Of a stretch of DNA of 6,861 nt, positions 6,567-6,861 are shown piece by piece. Each line of letters opens with the position of its first letter. Positions within the stretch are counted from its first letter, which is position 1. A program made the translations under genes and the position numbers. Origin of the DNA: Phycisphaerae bacterium (lineage in GTDB: Bacteria; Planctomycetota; Phycisphaerae; SM23-33). Under the pieces are notes generated by a model. It was not told the DNA's origin. It saw only the letters and a list, made by a program, of their open reading frames with translations, and made no database searches. The stretch is taken from positions 1 to 6,861 of the forward strand of contig JAUWQU010000206.1 of NCBI GenBank assembly GCA_030610965.1, written 5' to 3'.

Positions 6567-6602
6567 GCTGCTGGTTGCGTGTTACTAGAAGAAGGTCATA
6601 GC

Positions 6603-6623
6603 TCTTAGATCTTAGGTCTTAGG
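6603..6623. repeat. Three-copy 7-bp tandem repeat TCTTAG(A/G)
   Basis: TCTTAGA, TCTTAGG and TCTTAGG follow each other without gaps (on the minus strand CCTAAGA/TCTAAGA units). The array lies 53 bp upstream of the oxidoreductase ATG. It overlaps the last codons and stop of the doubtful 70-codon ORF. It may be a copy of a dispersed intergenic element, a slippage-prone array or a binding site; nothing in the window decides between these. Confidence 0.8.
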
Positions 6624-6817
6624 GGCAAACGTCTGGCCGCCGCCCGCACCAAAAGCCGCCGACGGCGCCTATTGTAGAACCGCAGGATACCGTCGCGGGT
6701 ATCGAAGCAAAAGCTTCCGTCGCTCGACTTGGCCAAGGTTCCCTGGGCGCCGCCCGCCCGCTTGACGCGGTCGGGGTCGAAGAATATGTCCAGGCTGACG
6801 GCCTTCATGCGGAACAC
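6605..6817 (-). CDS. Doubtful 70-residue hypothetical protein
   Basis: I do not recognise this product. The reading frame starts with GTG at 6817 (a second in-frame ATG is at 6808) and ends with TAA inside the tandem repeat. In its favour, AGAGGAAG lies eight bases before the GTG. Against it, the C-terminal half is an arginine-rich run (FYNRRRRRLLVRAAARRLP) of the kind that arises when GC-rich non-coding DNA is translated. The last residues come from the tandem repeat, and no domain or membrane segment is seen. The first half (MKAVSLDIFFDPDRVKRAGG, ending near DGSFCFDTRDG) looks more protein-like. The reading frame could be the degraded remnant of a longer gene, or chance. Confidence 0.3.
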   Translation of the reverse strand: MFRMKAVSLDIFFDPDRVKRAGGAQGTLAKSSDGSFCFDTRDGILRFYNRRRRRLLVRAAARRLPLRPKI

Positions 6818-6825
6818 GATTCAAG

Positions 6826-6833
6826 CTTCCTCT
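6826..6833 (-). promoter_or_regulatory. Shine-Dalgarno-like AGAGGAAG before the GTG of the 70-codon ORF
   Basis: AGAGGAAG is separated by eight bases from the GTG at 6817, an ideal spacing, and is 17 bases from the ATG at 6808. If the ORF is translated, GTG is therefore the better start. The motif also lies inside a tiny ten-codon reading frame beginning at 6837. Confidence 0.35.
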
Positions 6834-6861
6834 GCATTACTGGCGGCGAGTTGTTAGCGGA

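Overview
The window looks like a piece of chromosome from a G+C-rich member of the Planctomycetota (possibly Phycisphaerae or a related lineage). This is inferred from gene content, not from a marker gene. A Tat-exported Gfo/Idh/MocA oxidoreductase, a double-domain DUF1080 protein and a large secreted HEAT-repeat protein are typical of planctomycete genomes. No rRNA, tRNA, transposase, CRISPR array or phage gene was seen.

Layout. Bases 1-101 are a short upstream region with a possible -10 box very close to the first start codon. Bases 102-962 (+) encode an RNase H-fold exonuclease-like protein of the YprB/MrfB type. It converges, across 41 bp, on a small membrane-anchored Coa1-family protein (1438-1004, -). 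A strong intrinsic terminator (1541-1483, -) follows. It closes a three-gene minus-strand cluster, read from right to left: Gfo/Idh/MocA oxidoreductase (6549-5242), HEAT-repeat protein (5153-2928) and tandem DUF1080 protein (2892-1573). The gaps are 88 bp and 35 bp, and no terminator is visible inside the cluster. Upstream lie a three-copy TCTTAG(A/G) tandem repeat and a doubtful 70-codon ORF with a GTG start and a good ribosome binding site.

How the genes may work together. All three cluster proteins carry export signals: a twin-arginine signal on the oxidoreductase and Sec-type signals on the other two. DUF1080 is the Pfam 3-keto-disaccharide hydrolase family, and some Gfo/Idh/MocA enzymes oxidise or reduce the C3 hydroxyl of sugars. 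The simplest model is an exported pathway in which a glycoside is oxidised to its 3-keto form and then cleaved. The HEAT protein would act as a scaffold or carbohydrate/protein-binding partner. This is inference: the families are recognisable, but substrate and reaction cannot be read from the sequence. The two left-hand genes (YprB-like and Coa1-like) appear unrelated to this cluster.

There is no gene-free stretch longer than 300 bp, except that 6550-6861 becomes one if the 70-codon ORF is not real. That stretch holds the oxidoreductase RBS, the tandem repeat and the doubtful ORF.
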